From positions 62,001-126,000 of the forward strand of contig NZ_AWSA01000007.1 in the NCBI RefSeq assembly GCF_000576595.1: a stretch of 64,000 bases of DNA, in the 5' to 3' direction. The translations under genes were made by a program, and so were the position numbers. The notes beneath the pieces are model-generated. The model saw only the letters and a list, made by a program, of their open reading frames with translations, had not been told where the DNA came from and searched no databases. This stretch comes from Intrasporangium oryzae NRRL B-24470 (GTDB lineage: Bacteria > Actinomycetota > Actinomycetes > Actinomycetales > Dermatophilaceae). Shown here in pieces: positions 1 to 8,707 of this stretch. Positions within the stretch are counted from its first letter, which is position 1. Each line of letters begins with the position of its first letter.

Positions 1-563
1 ACGCCGAGGAGCGGGGACGCCTGCGGCTCAACGATCGTCACCTCGCACCCGCGCTCCCGTGCGGCGGCCGCGACCTCGAGCCCGATCCAGCCCGCACCGA
101 CCACCGCGACGTTGCTCCCCGCGACGAGCCGCGAGCGCAGGGCGGCGGAGTCGCCCATCGTGCGCAGGTAGAGCACGTCCATCAGATCGGCGCCCGGGAC
201 GTCGAGGCGGCGAACGGTCGAGCCGGTCGCGAGGAGCAGCCGGTCGTAGCCGAGGGTCGCACCGCTCGCCAGCGTGACGGTGCGTGCGGCCGGGTCGATC
301 GCCGTCGCGGCGTCGCCGAGACGGAGCTCGACATGCTGCTCGGCGTACCACTCCTGCGGGTGGGTGAAGGCCGAGTCGGCGGTGTCGTCGCCCTTGAGCA
401 CGCCCTTCGACAGCGGCGGCCGCTCGTAGGGGATGTGCTCCTCGGCGGCCACGATGACGATCGAGCCGTCGGGGTCGCTCTCCCGAATCCCTTCGACCGC
501 CTTGGCGCCCGCAAGACCGCCTCCGACGATGACGTACGTGGCCTCTGACGTCGCGCTGCTCAT
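1..563 (-). CDS. FAD-dependent pyridine nucleotide-disulphide oxidoreductase (ferredoxin reductase-like), 3' truncated by window edge
   Basis: Reading leftwards from an ATG at 563, about 187 codons are open to the window edge, so the C-terminal half is missing. Two dinucleotide-binding signatures are visible: VIVGGGLAGAKA near residues 10-21 (FAD) and VAVVGAGWIGLEVA near 148-161 (NAD(P)H). Between them lie PYERPPLSKG and LLLATGSTVRRLD. This order is typical of the ferredoxin/rubredoxin/putidaredoxin reductase family, flavoproteins of about 400 residues that pass electrons from NAD(P)H to small iron-sulphur proteins. The electron acceptor cannot be told from this fragment. A hairpin at 636-679 separates it from the ABC genes on the same strand, so it is probably its own unit. 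Confidence 0.85.
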   Translation of the reverse strand, partial: MSSATSEATYVIVGGGLAGAKAVEGIRESDPDGSIVIVAAEEHIPYERPPLSKGVLKGDDTADSAFTHPQEWYAEQHVELRLGDAATAIDPAARTVTLASGATLGYDRLLLATGSTVRRLDVPGADLMDVLYLRTMGDSAALRSRLVAGSNVAVVGAGWIGLEVAAAARERGCEVTIVEPQASPLLG

Positions 564-635
564 GGGCCCCACTCTCACATGGTCGGGTGCCTCCGTCGAG
601 AGTCAGCGCGCTGCCTTTCGCGCGAGCCGACGAGC

Positions 636-679
636 GAGGTCGTATGCCGCTGGGCCGGGCCCCGGCGGCATACGACCTC
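636..679 (-). terminator. Terminator-like hairpin built from an inverted GTATGCCG pair
   Basis: Two perfect 15-base arms (636-650 and 665-679) enclose a 14-base GC-rich loop. The arms contain GTATGCCGC and its complement. It lies 7 bases beyond the stop of the ABC exporter operon. There is no clear T-run, so strength as an intrinsic terminator is uncertain. Confidence 0.6.
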
Positions 680-685
680 ACGGGG

Positions 686-2656
686 TCACGACGTCCACGC
701 CCGCCACAGCGCGGCGTACTCACCGTCGAGCGCGACGAGCTCGTCGTGGCTGCCGAGCTCGGCGACGCGACCGTCGATGACGACGGCGATGCGGTCGGCG
801 TCGTGGGCCGTGTGGAGCCGGTGCGCGATGGCGACGACGGTACGTCCGGTGAGAAGGGCGTTCATCGACCCCTCGAGGTGGCGGGCCGTGCGCGGGTCGA
901 TGAGCGAGGTCGCCTCGTCGAGGACGATCGTGTGCGGGTCGGCGAGGATGAGCCGGGCCAGCGCGACCTGCTGGGCCCGACCCGGGGTCAGGGCCAGCTG
1001 ACCCGACCCCAGCCGGGTGTCGAGGCCCTCGGGGAGCCGCTCGACCCACTCCCAGGCGTCGACGGCGCGCAGGGCCTCGATGACGTCCTCGTCGGGTGCA
1101 CCCTCGCGCGCGAGGACGACGTTGTCGCGGATCGTGCCGATGAAGACGTGGTGCTCCTGGGTGACGAGGGCGACCTCCCGGCGCAGGACGTCGAGCGGGA
1201 GCGCCGTCAGCTCGACGCCGCCGACCGCGACGGAGCCGGTCCGCGGCCCGTGGATCCCGGACAGGAGGCGTCCGAGGGTCGACTTGCCAGAGCCGCTCGG
1301 TCCGACGATCGCGAGACGCTCCCCCGTGCGCAGCTCGAGGTCGACACCATGGAGGACGTCGTGGCCCTCACGGTAGGCGTAGCGCAGGTCACGGCCGACG
1401 AGGTCGGCCCCGGTCGGCACCAGGTCGCCCGGCTCGCGGTCGGGCGGGACGCTCGCGATGCCGAGGAGTCGGGTCGTCGAGGCGATCCCGACCTGCACCC
1501 GGTCGACGGTGTGGACGAGCATGTCGAAGGGACCCCACAGGGCGTCGGTGAAGAGGATCGCCGTCGTGATCTGCCCCAGCGTCACCCAGCCCTCCGCGTA
1601 GCCGATCGCCCCGAGGAGCAGGACGAAGACGCGGGGCAGGCTGAAGGCGATGTCCATGACGATGAAGAGCAGGTTGCGCAGGGTCATGGTGTAGCGCTCG
1701 GCCTGCGCCGACACCGCGATGTCGTCGTCGCCGCGGCGCAGTCGGTTGGCCCGGAGCCCGAGGGCCTCGACGGTGCGCACTCCCTCGACCGTCTCGGTCA
1801 GGGTCGTGTTGATCCGCGAGTACGTGCCGCCCTCGGTGAGGTAGCCCTTGGGCGCCCGCGCGAGGTAGCGGCGCACCTGGAGGATCGCCAGCGACATGAG
1901 CACGAGCGAGGGAACGGAGAGCAGCAGGGAGTTGCTCACCATCGCGACCAACGTCAGCACGACGGTGATCCCGGCCATGATCGACTGCGGCAACGCCCAC
2001 CGCACGCTCTCGCTCATCGTGCCGACGTCTCGCGTGACTCGGGTGACGAGGTCGCCCGAGCTTGCGCTCTCGACCCGCGACAGCGGCAGGCGCAGGATGG
2101 CCCGCACGACGTACTCGCGCGCCGACGCGAGGACGTCCTGGCCGAGCATCGTCGAGGACAGCTGGGCCGCGAAGATGAGCAGGGCCTGGAGCACGACCAG
2201 GCCCGCCACGATCAGCGCCGCCGAGTTGGCCGCCGCGAGCGCCGCGTCCTGCCGCCCGGCCTGGACGTCGGCGACCGTGGAGTCGACGAGGGCGCCGAGC
2301 AGGCGCGGCACGAGCAGGCCGGCGCCCGCCGCGAGGGCGTTGGCGAGCACGACGGCGACGACGAGCCGCCGTCGCTGGGTGAGCAGCGAGCCGATGAAGC
2401 CGACGACGGCACGGCTGCTGGCGATGGGCAGGCCCTTCTTGGGGCTCATCGTGTCGGCGACGAACTCCTGGGCGCGGCGCTCGCGGAGCAGGTGACGACG
2501 GCGCAACGCCGCGAGACGCTCCACGGCCGATGCGTCGGCGGGCGGGCGGAGCTCCTCGGGGACGGCCGGGACGACAACACCCGACTCCCACGTGCGTGCC
2601 GACTCCTCGGCGAGGTCGGGAGGCAGGGGTGAGACGTGCTGGTCGAGGTGGGTCAC
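686..2656 (-). CDS. ABC exporter half-transporter (TMD-NBD), partner with intact Walker motifs
   Basis: 656-residue fused membrane domain plus ATPase, one half of a heterodimeric type IV ABC exporter. Six transmembrane helices lie roughly between residues 90 and 370. The NBD has a canonical Walker A (GPSGSGKS, about 450), Walker B with catalytic Glu (IVLDEA, about 574) and H-loop (AIAHRL, about 610). The signature motif is not LSGGQ but LTPGRAQQ (about 557). The GTG start at 2656 is chosen because it overlaps the stop of the upstream partner gene (GTGA), indicating translational coupling. The substrate cannot be predicted; the family exports drugs, lipids or peptides. The pairing of motifs with the partner is discussed in the findings. 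Confidence 0.9.
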   Translation of the reverse strand: MTHLDQHVSPLPPDLAEESARTWESGVVVPAVPEELRPPADASAVERLAALRRRHLLRERRAQEFVADTMSPKKGLPIASSRAVVGFIGSLLTQRRRLVVAVVLANALAAGAGLLVPRLLGALVDSTVADVQAGRQDAALAAANSAALIVAGLVVLQALLIFAAQLSSTMLGQDVLASAREYVVRAILRLPLSRVESASSGDLVTRVTRDVGTMSESVRWALPQSIMAGITVVLTLVAMVSNSLLLSVPSLVLMSLAILQVRRYLARAPKGYLTEGGTYSRINTTLTETVEGVRTVEALGLRANRLRRGDDDIAVSAQAERYTMTLRNLLFIVMDIAFSLPRVFVLLLGAIGYAEGWVTLGQITTAILFTDALWGPFDMLVHTVDRVQVGIASTTRLLGIASVPPDREPGDLVPTGADLVGRDLRYAYREGHDVLHGVDLELRTGERLAIVGPSGSGKSTLGRLLSGIHGPRTGSVAVGGVELTALPLDVLRREVALVTQEHHVFIGTIRDNVVLAREGAPDEDVIEALRAVDAWEWVERLPEGLDTRLGSGQLALTPGRAQQVALARLILADPHTIVLDEATSLIDPRTARHLEGSMNALLTGRTVVAIAHRLHTAHDADRIAVVIDGRVAELGSHDELVALDGEYAALWRAWTS

Positions 2657-4629
2657 CGCTGCTCCTCCAGGGTCTCCCGGTGGGCTGGGTCGACGTCCGA
2701 GGGCCGTGGACCCTGGTCGAGTGCCGGCAAGCCGACGAGCTCGGCCAGCTCGGAGTCGAATCGGGCATCGCGCGAGGTGTCGCCGCGGACGACGACGGAC
2801 CGGTAGCGGTCGTCGCGCAGGAGCAGCTCGCCGTGGCTGCCGCGGGCCGCGACGGCCCCGTCGACGAGGAGGACGACCTCGTCGGCGTGGTGGAGCAGCA
2901 GTGGCGACGCCGTCATGACCACGGTCGTGCGCCCGGCACGGTGGTCGCGCAGGCGGCGGGCGATTCGGGCCTCGGTGTGCGCGTCGACGGCCGAGGTCGG
3001 CTCGACGAGGACGAGGACCTCGGGATCGGCCGCGAGGACCCGGGTGAGGACGAGCCGCTGGCGCTGGCCGCCCGAGAGTCCGCGGCCCCGCTCGTCGAGC
3101 TCGCCCTGCCATCCCCCGGGAAGTGCGTCGAAGACGTCCTCTGCCGCGGCCGTGTGGAGGGCTCGTTCGGCCTCCTCCCGGCTCAGGCGGGCGTGCGGGT
3201 CGACCGCGGCCCGCAGGGTGCCCGCGAAGACCTGGGGTGAGGTGTCGCTCACGAGGACGTGCGCGCGGACCTCGTCGAGCTCGATCCGAGACAGGTCGAC
3301 ACCGCCCGCGCTGACGCCCCAGGGACGTCGCGCGCGCTCCTCGTCGGCCCGGGCCTGCTCGGCCCGGGCCGCGGCGCGGGCCGACCGCTCACGGCGGGCC
3401 GCCCGGCCTTTGAGCTCCTCGGGGACCTCGTCGCTGACGAGGGTCCCCTCCTCGCTCGGCAGGTAGCGACCGAGCCGGTCGGCGAGCGCGGCCGAGTCGT
3501 CGGGGACCGCCGAGACGACCATGGTCAGCCGTCCCGGCACGACCGTCAGCCCGGACGCGTGGTCGACGAGGGGAGCCCCGGAGGGGAAGGGCACGGGCCC
3601 GCTGGGGTGCAGCCAGGGCGTTCCCTGGCCGAGCACGGCGACCGCCTTGCGGGCCGACACGACCGAGCGGGTCCACTTCTGGGCGAACTCGACGAAGGTG
3701 CGCATCGGCTGGAGGAGGAAGAGCCCGTAGCCGAGGAAGCTGACGAACTGGCCCACGGTGAGCCGGCCCAGCGCGACCTCGCGGGACCCGAGCCACATGA
3801 GGGCGACGACGAAGGCGCCGGAGAGGAGGACGCCGACGGACTCGACGGCCGAGAGCCAGCGACCCGCGGCGACCCCCGAGGCGCGGACCCGCTGGGACTG
3901 GCCCGCGTAGTTGCCCCCGAAGGTCTCCTCGCCGCCGATCCCGCGCAGGATCCGCAGGCCGGCGACGATGTCGGTCGCCATCGACGTCAGCTCCGAGTTG
4001 CGGGCGCGCTCGACGCCCTGCCACCGCTGCATCGGCCGGAGCAGGGGCGCCCCGAGCAGGACGAGGAGCGGCGCGGACACGAGGACGAGGACACCCATCC
4101 GCACCGAGGTGCTGAGCACGATCGCGGCGACGGCCAGATAGGCGATGAGCTGCGAGAAGGCCCGGGTCGTGATCTCCATCAGCGCGCCGAACTGGTCGCC
4201 GTCGCTGCCCGAGACGGAGAGGACCTCGCCGGTCGGGGTCCGGCGGGTCAGGACGTGCCCGAGCTGGAGGGCCTTGCGGGTCACGAGCTTGGTCGTGCCG
4301 TAGAGGGCGATCAACCACTCGCGGACGATGATCGTGTGGAAGACGATGCCGCTCAGGGCACCGACGACGGTGACCGCGCCCAGCGCCGCGACCCAGCGCA
4401 GCGTGGTCGCCCTGTCGCCCGGGACGATGCCCGTGTCGATGGCGCGGCCCACCATCCACGGGCCAACGGTCTGCGGCACCATCCAGACCAGGGCGACGAG
4501 CAGCCCGGCCCAGAAGAGCAGGCCCTGCTGGCGGACCATCCACCAGAGGAGGGCCCGCGGGGAGCGCGTGTCCGGCTCGTCGGCGGCTCGGTCGGTGTAG
4601 GCCCTGATGTCGGGCGGAAAGTCTCGCAT
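2653..4629 (-). CDS. ABC exporter half-transporter (TMD-NBD), partner with degenerate nucleotide site
   Basis: 658 residues, first gene of the two-gene exporter operon. The membrane domain covers about residues 30-320. The NBD keeps a perfect signature (LSGGQRQR, about 519) but has lost nearly every other ATP-site element. Walker A is replaced by SAVPDDSA (about 374) with no Lys. Walker B reads VLVLVEPTSAVD, with Val for the Mg-binding Asp but the Glu kept. The H-loop His is replaced in TASPLL (about 573). An Ala/Arg/Glu-rich insertion of about 40 residues follows Walker A (around 395-435). It can only work with the downstream subunit, to which it supplies LSGGQ. Confidence 0.9.
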   Translation of the reverse strand: MRDFPPDIRAYTDRAADEPDTRSPRALLWWMVRQQGLLFWAGLLVALVWMVPQTVGPWMVGRAIDTGIVPGDRATTLRWVAALGAVTVVGALSGIVFHTIIVREWLIALYGTTKLVTRKALQLGHVLTRRTPTGEVLSVSGSDGDQFGALMEITTRAFSQLIAYLAVAAIVLSTSVRMGVLVLVSAPLLVLLGAPLLRPMQRWQGVERARNSELTSMATDIVAGLRILRGIGGEETFGGNYAGQSQRVRASGVAAGRWLSAVESVGVLLSGAFVVALMWLGSREVALGRLTVGQFVSFLGYGLFLLQPMRTFVEFAQKWTRSVVSARKAVAVLGQGTPWLHPSGPVPFPSGAPLVDHASGLTVVPGRLTMVVSAVPDDSAALADRLGRYLPSEEGTLVSDEVPEELKGRAARRERSARAAARAEQARADEERARRPWGVSAGGVDLSRIELDEVRAHVLVSDTSPQVFAGTLRAAVDPHARLSREEAERALHTAAAEDVFDALPGGWQGELDERGRGLSGGQRQRLVLTRVLAADPEVLVLVEPTSAVDAHTEARIARRLRDHRAGRTTVVMTASPLLLHHADEVVLLVDGAVAARGSHGELLLRDDRYRSVVVRGDTSRDARFDSELAELVGLPALDQGPRPSDVDPAHRETLEEQR

Positions 4630-4686
4630 GGCCCATCCACCCTAGGCCGGGGCACCGACGGGGCCCCACCCGTTTTCGGCGGTGCC

Positions 4687-6108
4687 TCAGCCGGTGCTGC
4701 GGGCCAGCGCGGCGAGCGCCGCGGTGAAGCACTCCGCCGGCGGGTTCACCAGGCCCGCACCCACCTGCCCGGTGCCGGCGACGCGTCCGGCCATGCCCGT
4801 GTTGATCTGGGGCAGGATCCCGGTCCGGGCGACGGCCGCGACGTCGATCCCGGTCGGCGTCCCCCGGAACTCGAGGATCGGCACCTGGTAGGCCGTGTGC
4901 TCTCCGACCGTGATCTCGTACATCGTCTGCGTCGCCCGCAGCGCGAACGGCACGTCGCCACCGACGAACCGGACGATCGCCGGGGCCGCGGCCATGGCGA
5001 ACCCACCGATGCCGGCCGTCTCGGTGATGGCCGAGTCGCCGATGTCGGGGTTCGCGTCCTCGGGGCCGTAGGACCCGAGGAAGAGGCCCTCGGGCGTGTT
5101 GGCCGGTCCGGTGAACCACGCGTCGCCGGTCCCCGACACCCGGATGCCGAAGTCGGTGCCGTTGCGCGCCATCGTCGTGACCACGCTCGAGCCGGGGATC
5201 CCGTGGGCCGCAAGGGTGCTCAGCTTGCAGGCCGGCATACCGAGGTTGAGGAAGAAGTGCTCGTTGGCGCCCGAGAAGCGCACGGCCTCGGCGACGTCGG
5301 CCGACGAGGCGTCGGCCGTGATCATCGTCGGGAGCAGCTCGCGCAGGAGCATCAGCGAGCCGGCGCGGTTGCGGTTGTGGCCCTCGTCGCCCATCTGGAG
5401 CATCTGGGCGATGATCGCCTTGATGTCGATCGGGCCCTGCTGGTCGACCCGCGCCCGCACGGCCTGCTGGAGGATCGGGCCGAGGACGGCGTTCATCCAC
5501 CGGAGCCGGTCGACGACCTCGGGGCCGTACGCGCCGTAGCGGAGGACCTTGCCGAGCCCCTCGTTGAGCGAGCACCACGACGTGTTGTCGTGGACGTCGT
5601 CGCGCAGCTCGTAGACCCACATCGACGGCGAGACGACGCCGGCCATCGGCCCGACGGCGTCGCGGTGATGGCACGGCTCGAGCGTGATGCCGTCGCCCTT
5701 CTCGAGGGCGGCCTCCGCCTCCTCGGCCGTCTGGGCGAGGCCCTCGAGGAGCATCGCCCCGATGAGCGCTCCACGGAGCGGGCCCGACGCGCGGTCGAAG
5801 CTGATCGGCGGTCCGGCGTGGAGGAACGTCCCCCGCTCGAGGCCGAGCGCCTCCGACGCGGGTCGGACGTCGACGAGGTCGGCACCCGCCGCGGTCATCC
5901 GGCGCAGCGCCTCCGCGTTGGCCGCCTGCCGTCGCGCGTCGGCCAGCACGACCGCGAGGTCGTGCTCGGTCCCGGGCATCGGGGGCTGCCACGCGGCCTC
6001 GGTCACCGGGACGGCCTGCGCTCGGAGCGCGTCGGCGAAGAGCGACACGCCCGCGGCCGCGACCGAGACCTCCGACGTGAGCAGTCCGTGCAGTGGCTGG
6101 GTCGTCAT
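4687..6108 (-). CDS. allG-like: AllG/YlbE-like transcarbamylase subunit (DUF1116)
   Basis: 473 residues, full length for the DUF1116 (YlbE) family. In E. coli FdrA, YlbE and YlbF (renamed AllF, AllG, AllH) together form oxamate transcarbamylase, which converts oxalurate and phosphate to oxamate and carbamoyl phosphate. Recognised by the conserved stretches HDNTSWCSLNEG, MGDEGHNRNRAGS (about 237-249) and SGTGDAWFTGPAN. It is the last gene of a three-gene operon; its ATG follows the allF-like stop by one base. Here the partner genes are a pyrimidine-type permease, molybdenum hydroxylase and ring-opening amidohydrolase rather than allantoin genes, so the natural carbamoyl donor may be ureidomalonate (inference). 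Confidence 0.85.
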   Translation of the reverse strand: MTTQPLHGLLTSEVSVAAAGVSLFADALRAQAVPVTEAAWQPPMPGTEHDLAVVLADARRQAANAEALRRMTAAGADLVDVRPASEALGLERGTFLHAGPPISFDRASGPLRGALIGAMLLEGLAQTAEEAEAALEKGDGITLEPCHHRDAVGPMAGVVSPSMWVYELRDDVHDNTSWCSLNEGLGKVLRYGAYGPEVVDRLRWMNAVLGPILQQAVRARVDQQGPIDIKAIIAQMLQMGDEGHNRNRAGSLMLLRELLPTMITADASSADVAEAVRFSGANEHFFLNLGMPACKLSTLAAHGIPGSSVVTTMARNGTDFGIRVSGTGDAWFTGPANTPEGLFLGSYGPEDANPDIGDSAITETAGIGGFAMAAAPAIVRFVGGDVPFALRATQTMYEITVGEHTAYQVPILEFRGTPTGIDVAAVARTGILPQINTGMAGRVAGTGQVGAGLVNPPAECFTAALAALARSTG

Positions 6109-6109
6109 G

Positions 6110-7672
6110 TCAGTGCCCCTCTCCGGTCGTGGTGTCCTGCTCGGCCCCTATGCCGCTGGACTCGGTGCCGCTGTCCGTCCGGCTCCCGTCCCGCGCGACG
6201 AGAGCGACCGCCCGCCTCGTCGCCGCGGCGTTGGACAGGAAGACCTCCGCGCCGGCCTCGGCCAGCACCGTCGCGCACGAACCGAGCCGTTGCGGGTCGG
6301 ACTCGGTGCCGGTGACCGAGACGACGACGGGCAGGACGCGCCCGCCCGCGGTGGCGGCCGCGCGCGCCGCCCGGATGGCCCGCGCGAGCTCGGGGGCCGG
6401 GTCGGGGTGCGCGCCGTGGCCGAGGACGAGGTCGAGGAGGAGGACGCCGCACGTCGGGTCCACCGCCTCGGCGGCGATCCGCTCGAGGCGGAGCGACGGG
6501 TCGATCATCGGGTGGGCGCGGCCCTGGGTCAGTGAGTCGTCGCCGAAGTCGATGACCACGTGGCCGGCGTCCCGCAGGTCCCGGCCGAGCCCGAGCCCGG
6601 GGCGTAGCGGGATGTTCGAGCGGATGTCTCCGAGCTGCCTGCTGGCGATGAGCATCGCCTCGTCGGCCAGGGTGCCGCCGCAGAAGAGCCCACGCAGCGA
6701 GCCCCCGTCCGGCCCGGGCTCGGACGTGGTGCCCCACCGCGGCCAGGCCGGGACGGGCACCTCGACCCCGGCAAGGAGAGCCTCGACGGACGAGGTGAGG
6801 TCCGGCCGCCCAGTGCCGAGGGTCGCCCAGTGGACGGGCTTGCCGAGCCCGGCGGCATACGCCTCGAGGTCGGCGAGCACCTCGGGGGCGGGCGGCTTGG
6901 ACACGACGACGATCGTCTCGGTGGCTGGATCCGCGGCGAGCGCCGCGAGCGCCTGCCTCGTCGAGCGGCCGGCGACGGCCGAGGAGAGGTCGCGGCCGCC
7001 GACGCCGAGGCAGTGGCTGATGCCGACCCCGGCGGCGTCGAGCAGGCACATGACCTGCTGGGCGCCCGTGCCCGAGGCTGCGACGATGCCCACCGAGCCG
7101 GGGCGCACGACGTTGGCGAACCCGAGGGCGACACCGCCGACGACCGCCGTGCCGCAGTCGGGACCCATGACGAGGACGTCGGCGGCCGCGGCGGCGTCCT
7201 TGAGCCGCACCTCGTCCTCGACCGGGACGTTGTCGGAGAAGACCATGACGGAGACCGCGGCGTGGATCGCGTCGAACGCCTCGACGACCGCGTGCCGGCC
7301 CGGCACGGAGACGAGCGCGAGGTTGGCGTGCGACGTCGCGACGGCGCCCCCGAGGGTGCGTCGAGGCGGTGCCTCGCCAAGACCGGCGGACTGCGTTGCG
7401 GCCGAACGGAGCCCGGCCAGCGCAGCATCGAGCGCGGCCTGACCCGAGGCGACCCCGGCGTCGTCGCCGCGGATCGCGACGACGAGGTCGTTGGGGGCGG
7501 CCGTATCAGGAACGTCGAAGCCCATGCCGCGGATGACGTCGAGGTTGAGCTCGGTGGCCATCGCGACCTGAGCCGCCTCGACGCCCGGCGCGGCGGCCAC
7601 CGACCGGGAGACCTGCATGAGGCTCACCGAGTCGTAGTAGGCGCCGGTCCGCAGTTCGACGTGGTCAGCCAC
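6110..7672 (-). CDS. allF-like: AllF/FdrA-like transcarbamylase subunit (acyl-CoA ligase-like fold)
   Basis: 520 residues, FdrA family, related to the alpha/beta subunits of succinyl-CoA ligase. Conserved pieces include VMGPDCGTAVVGG (about 167), GIVAASGTGAQQV and GLFCGGTLADEAML. In E. coli the protein is a subunit of oxamate transcarbamylase. The GTG at 7672 is taken as start because an AGGAAGG ribosome-binding site lies just upstream and it overlaps the allH-like stop by 8 bases. A longer in-frame reading upstream is the antisense of the allH-like gene and is not used. The last 20 or so residues are Ser/Thr/Gly-rich and carry a variant of the dispersed GTATGCCG motif. Confidence 0.85.
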   Translation of the reverse strand: MADHVELRTGAYYDSVSLMQVSRSVAAAPGVEAAQVAMATELNLDVIRGMGFDVPDTAAPNDLVVAIRGDDAGVASGQAALDAALAGLRSAATQSAGLGEAPPRRTLGGAVATSHANLALVSVPGRHAVVEAFDAIHAAVSVMVFSDNVPVEDEVRLKDAAAAADVLVMGPDCGTAVVGGVALGFANVVRPGSVGIVAASGTGAQQVMCLLDAAGVGISHCLGVGGRDLSSAVAGRSTRQALAALAADPATETIVVVSKPPAPEVLADLEAYAAGLGKPVHWATLGTGRPDLTSSVEALLAGVEVPVPAWPRWGTTSEPGPDGGSLRGLFCGGTLADEAMLIASRQLGDIRSNIPLRPGLGLGRDLRDAGHVVIDFGDDSLTQGRAHPMIDPSLRLERIAAEAVDPTCGVLLLDLVLGHGAHPDPAPELARAIRAARAAATAGGRVLPVVVSVTGTESDPQRLGSCATVLAEAGAEVFLSNAAATRRAVALVARDGSRTDSGTESSGIGAEQDTTTGEGH

Positions 7673-8621
7673 GAGGGGTTCCTTCCTGGGAGGTGGTGTG
7701 GGCATCGAGGGCCCGGAGTGCGCCACTGACGCCGGCCAGCAGGTCACGGCCGGACGTGTGCCCGATGGCGAGGACGCGGTCGACGAGGCCGGCCGGTTCA
7801 TGCGGCCGGAACGAACCGCCGGAACGACCGCCGACGACCCGATCGGCTCCGTCGTTCCGGCCACGTGTCCCGACGACGCGGGAGACGAGGCGCGCGACGT
7901 CGGGGACGGCATACCCCTGGGCGGCGGCGAGCAGGAGCGCGGCCGACAGGCTGGTGGTCCTCACGGTCAGCGACCTCACGGCCGAAGCCACCTGCGCGTG
8001 CGCCCGGCGAGCGCGGGGCAGGTCGAGCGCGCCGAGCGTGAGCAGGACACCGCACAGCGCATCGTCGCCGCTCGGGGTGAGACCGCGGCCGGCCCCGATG
8101 AGGCTGCGGACGCCGGCATGGGCCGAGCCGCCCTCGAGCACCGTCGCTACGAGCTGCTGGGCACGGTCGCCGAGCACCCCCGGGTCGGGCAGGCAGACGG
8201 CCGCACCCCAGCTGTCGTGGAGGGCTTGCACCCGGCTCGGCCGCGACAGGCGCACGGCGACGACGTCCGCGTGGGGCAGGCGTACGCGACCCCCGCCTAC
8301 GACCACGTGTGCGCCGGGCTCCACGCCCCAGCGGACCCTGGTCGATGGCAAGGCGAGGTGCAGCCCGATCGGGAGCGCGAGCGCGTCGGCGGCGAGGACG
8401 GCGAGCACCTGCTCGTGGCTCCCGGCCGCGAGGTAGAGGCACGTGGGGAACGACGCGAGGACCGGTCGCGCCACCTGCGGCCCGGCCACGACGTCCGCGA
8501 CGAGCGGCGACACGGCAGCCGGCCAGGCGACGCGTGCCGACGGGCCGTGCGACGTGGTGGAGAGCAGCTCGGCCACCGGAGCCACCGTGGGCGCAGCGGT
8601 CGAACCACGCACGCTCTCCAC
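7665..8621 (-). CDS. allH-like: AllH/YlbF-like transcarbamylase subunit (DUF2877)
   Basis: 318 residues, DUF2877 family. The hallmark GRGLTPSGDDALCG is present near residues 175-188, and GHTSGRDLL follows near the C-terminus. It is the third component of the AllFGH-type transcarbamylase and the first gene of the operon here (order allH-allF-allG). The region upstream is shared with the divergent PucR regulator, the usual arrangement for a catabolic operon and its local regulator. Confidence 0.8.
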   Translation of the reverse strand: MESVRGSTAAPTVAPVAELLSTTSHGPSARVAWPAAVSPLVADVVAGPQVARPVLASFPTCLYLAAGSHEQVLAVLAADALALPIGLHLALPSTRVRWGVEPGAHVVVGGGRVRLPHADVVAVRLSRPSRVQALHDSWGAAVCLPDPGVLGDRAQQLVATVLEGGSAHAGVRSLIGAGRGLTPSGDDALCGVLLTLGALDLPRARRAHAQVASAVRSLTVRTTSLSAALLLAAAQGYAVPDVARLVSRVVGTRGRNDGADRVVGGRSGGSFRPHEPAGLVDRVLAIGHTSGRDLLAGVSGALRALDAHTTSQEGTPRG

Positions 8622-8707
8622 CTCCGTCGGGCTCGGGTCCAGCGCCCTGGGATGCAGATTCCCGCGGACGATGACGCGACGCTACCGACGGTGGGTAGGG
8701 TGCGCTC
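8622..8707. promoter_or_regulatory. Divergent promoter region between transcarbamylase operon and pucR
   Basis: An 86-base spacer separates the two divergent start codons, so both promoters and any operator must overlap here. A short inverted repeat CTACC (8682-8686) / GGTAG (8694-8698) sits just before pucR and could be an operator half-site pair. The GGCA-N5-TGCC dyad seen before other island operons is not present. Confidence 0.45.

Noticed and set aside
686-4629. CydDC cysteine/glutathione exporter
   Set aside because: Two fused half-transporters fit, but no cydAB neighbours and no CydDC-specific features were seen.
3259-6315. Long plus-strand open frames opposite the ABC and transcarbamylase genes (and similar antisense frames elsewhere)
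   Set aside because: High-GC shadow frames: no start signals, Arg/Gly/Asp-rich composition, no family motifs, while the opposite strand has clear domains.
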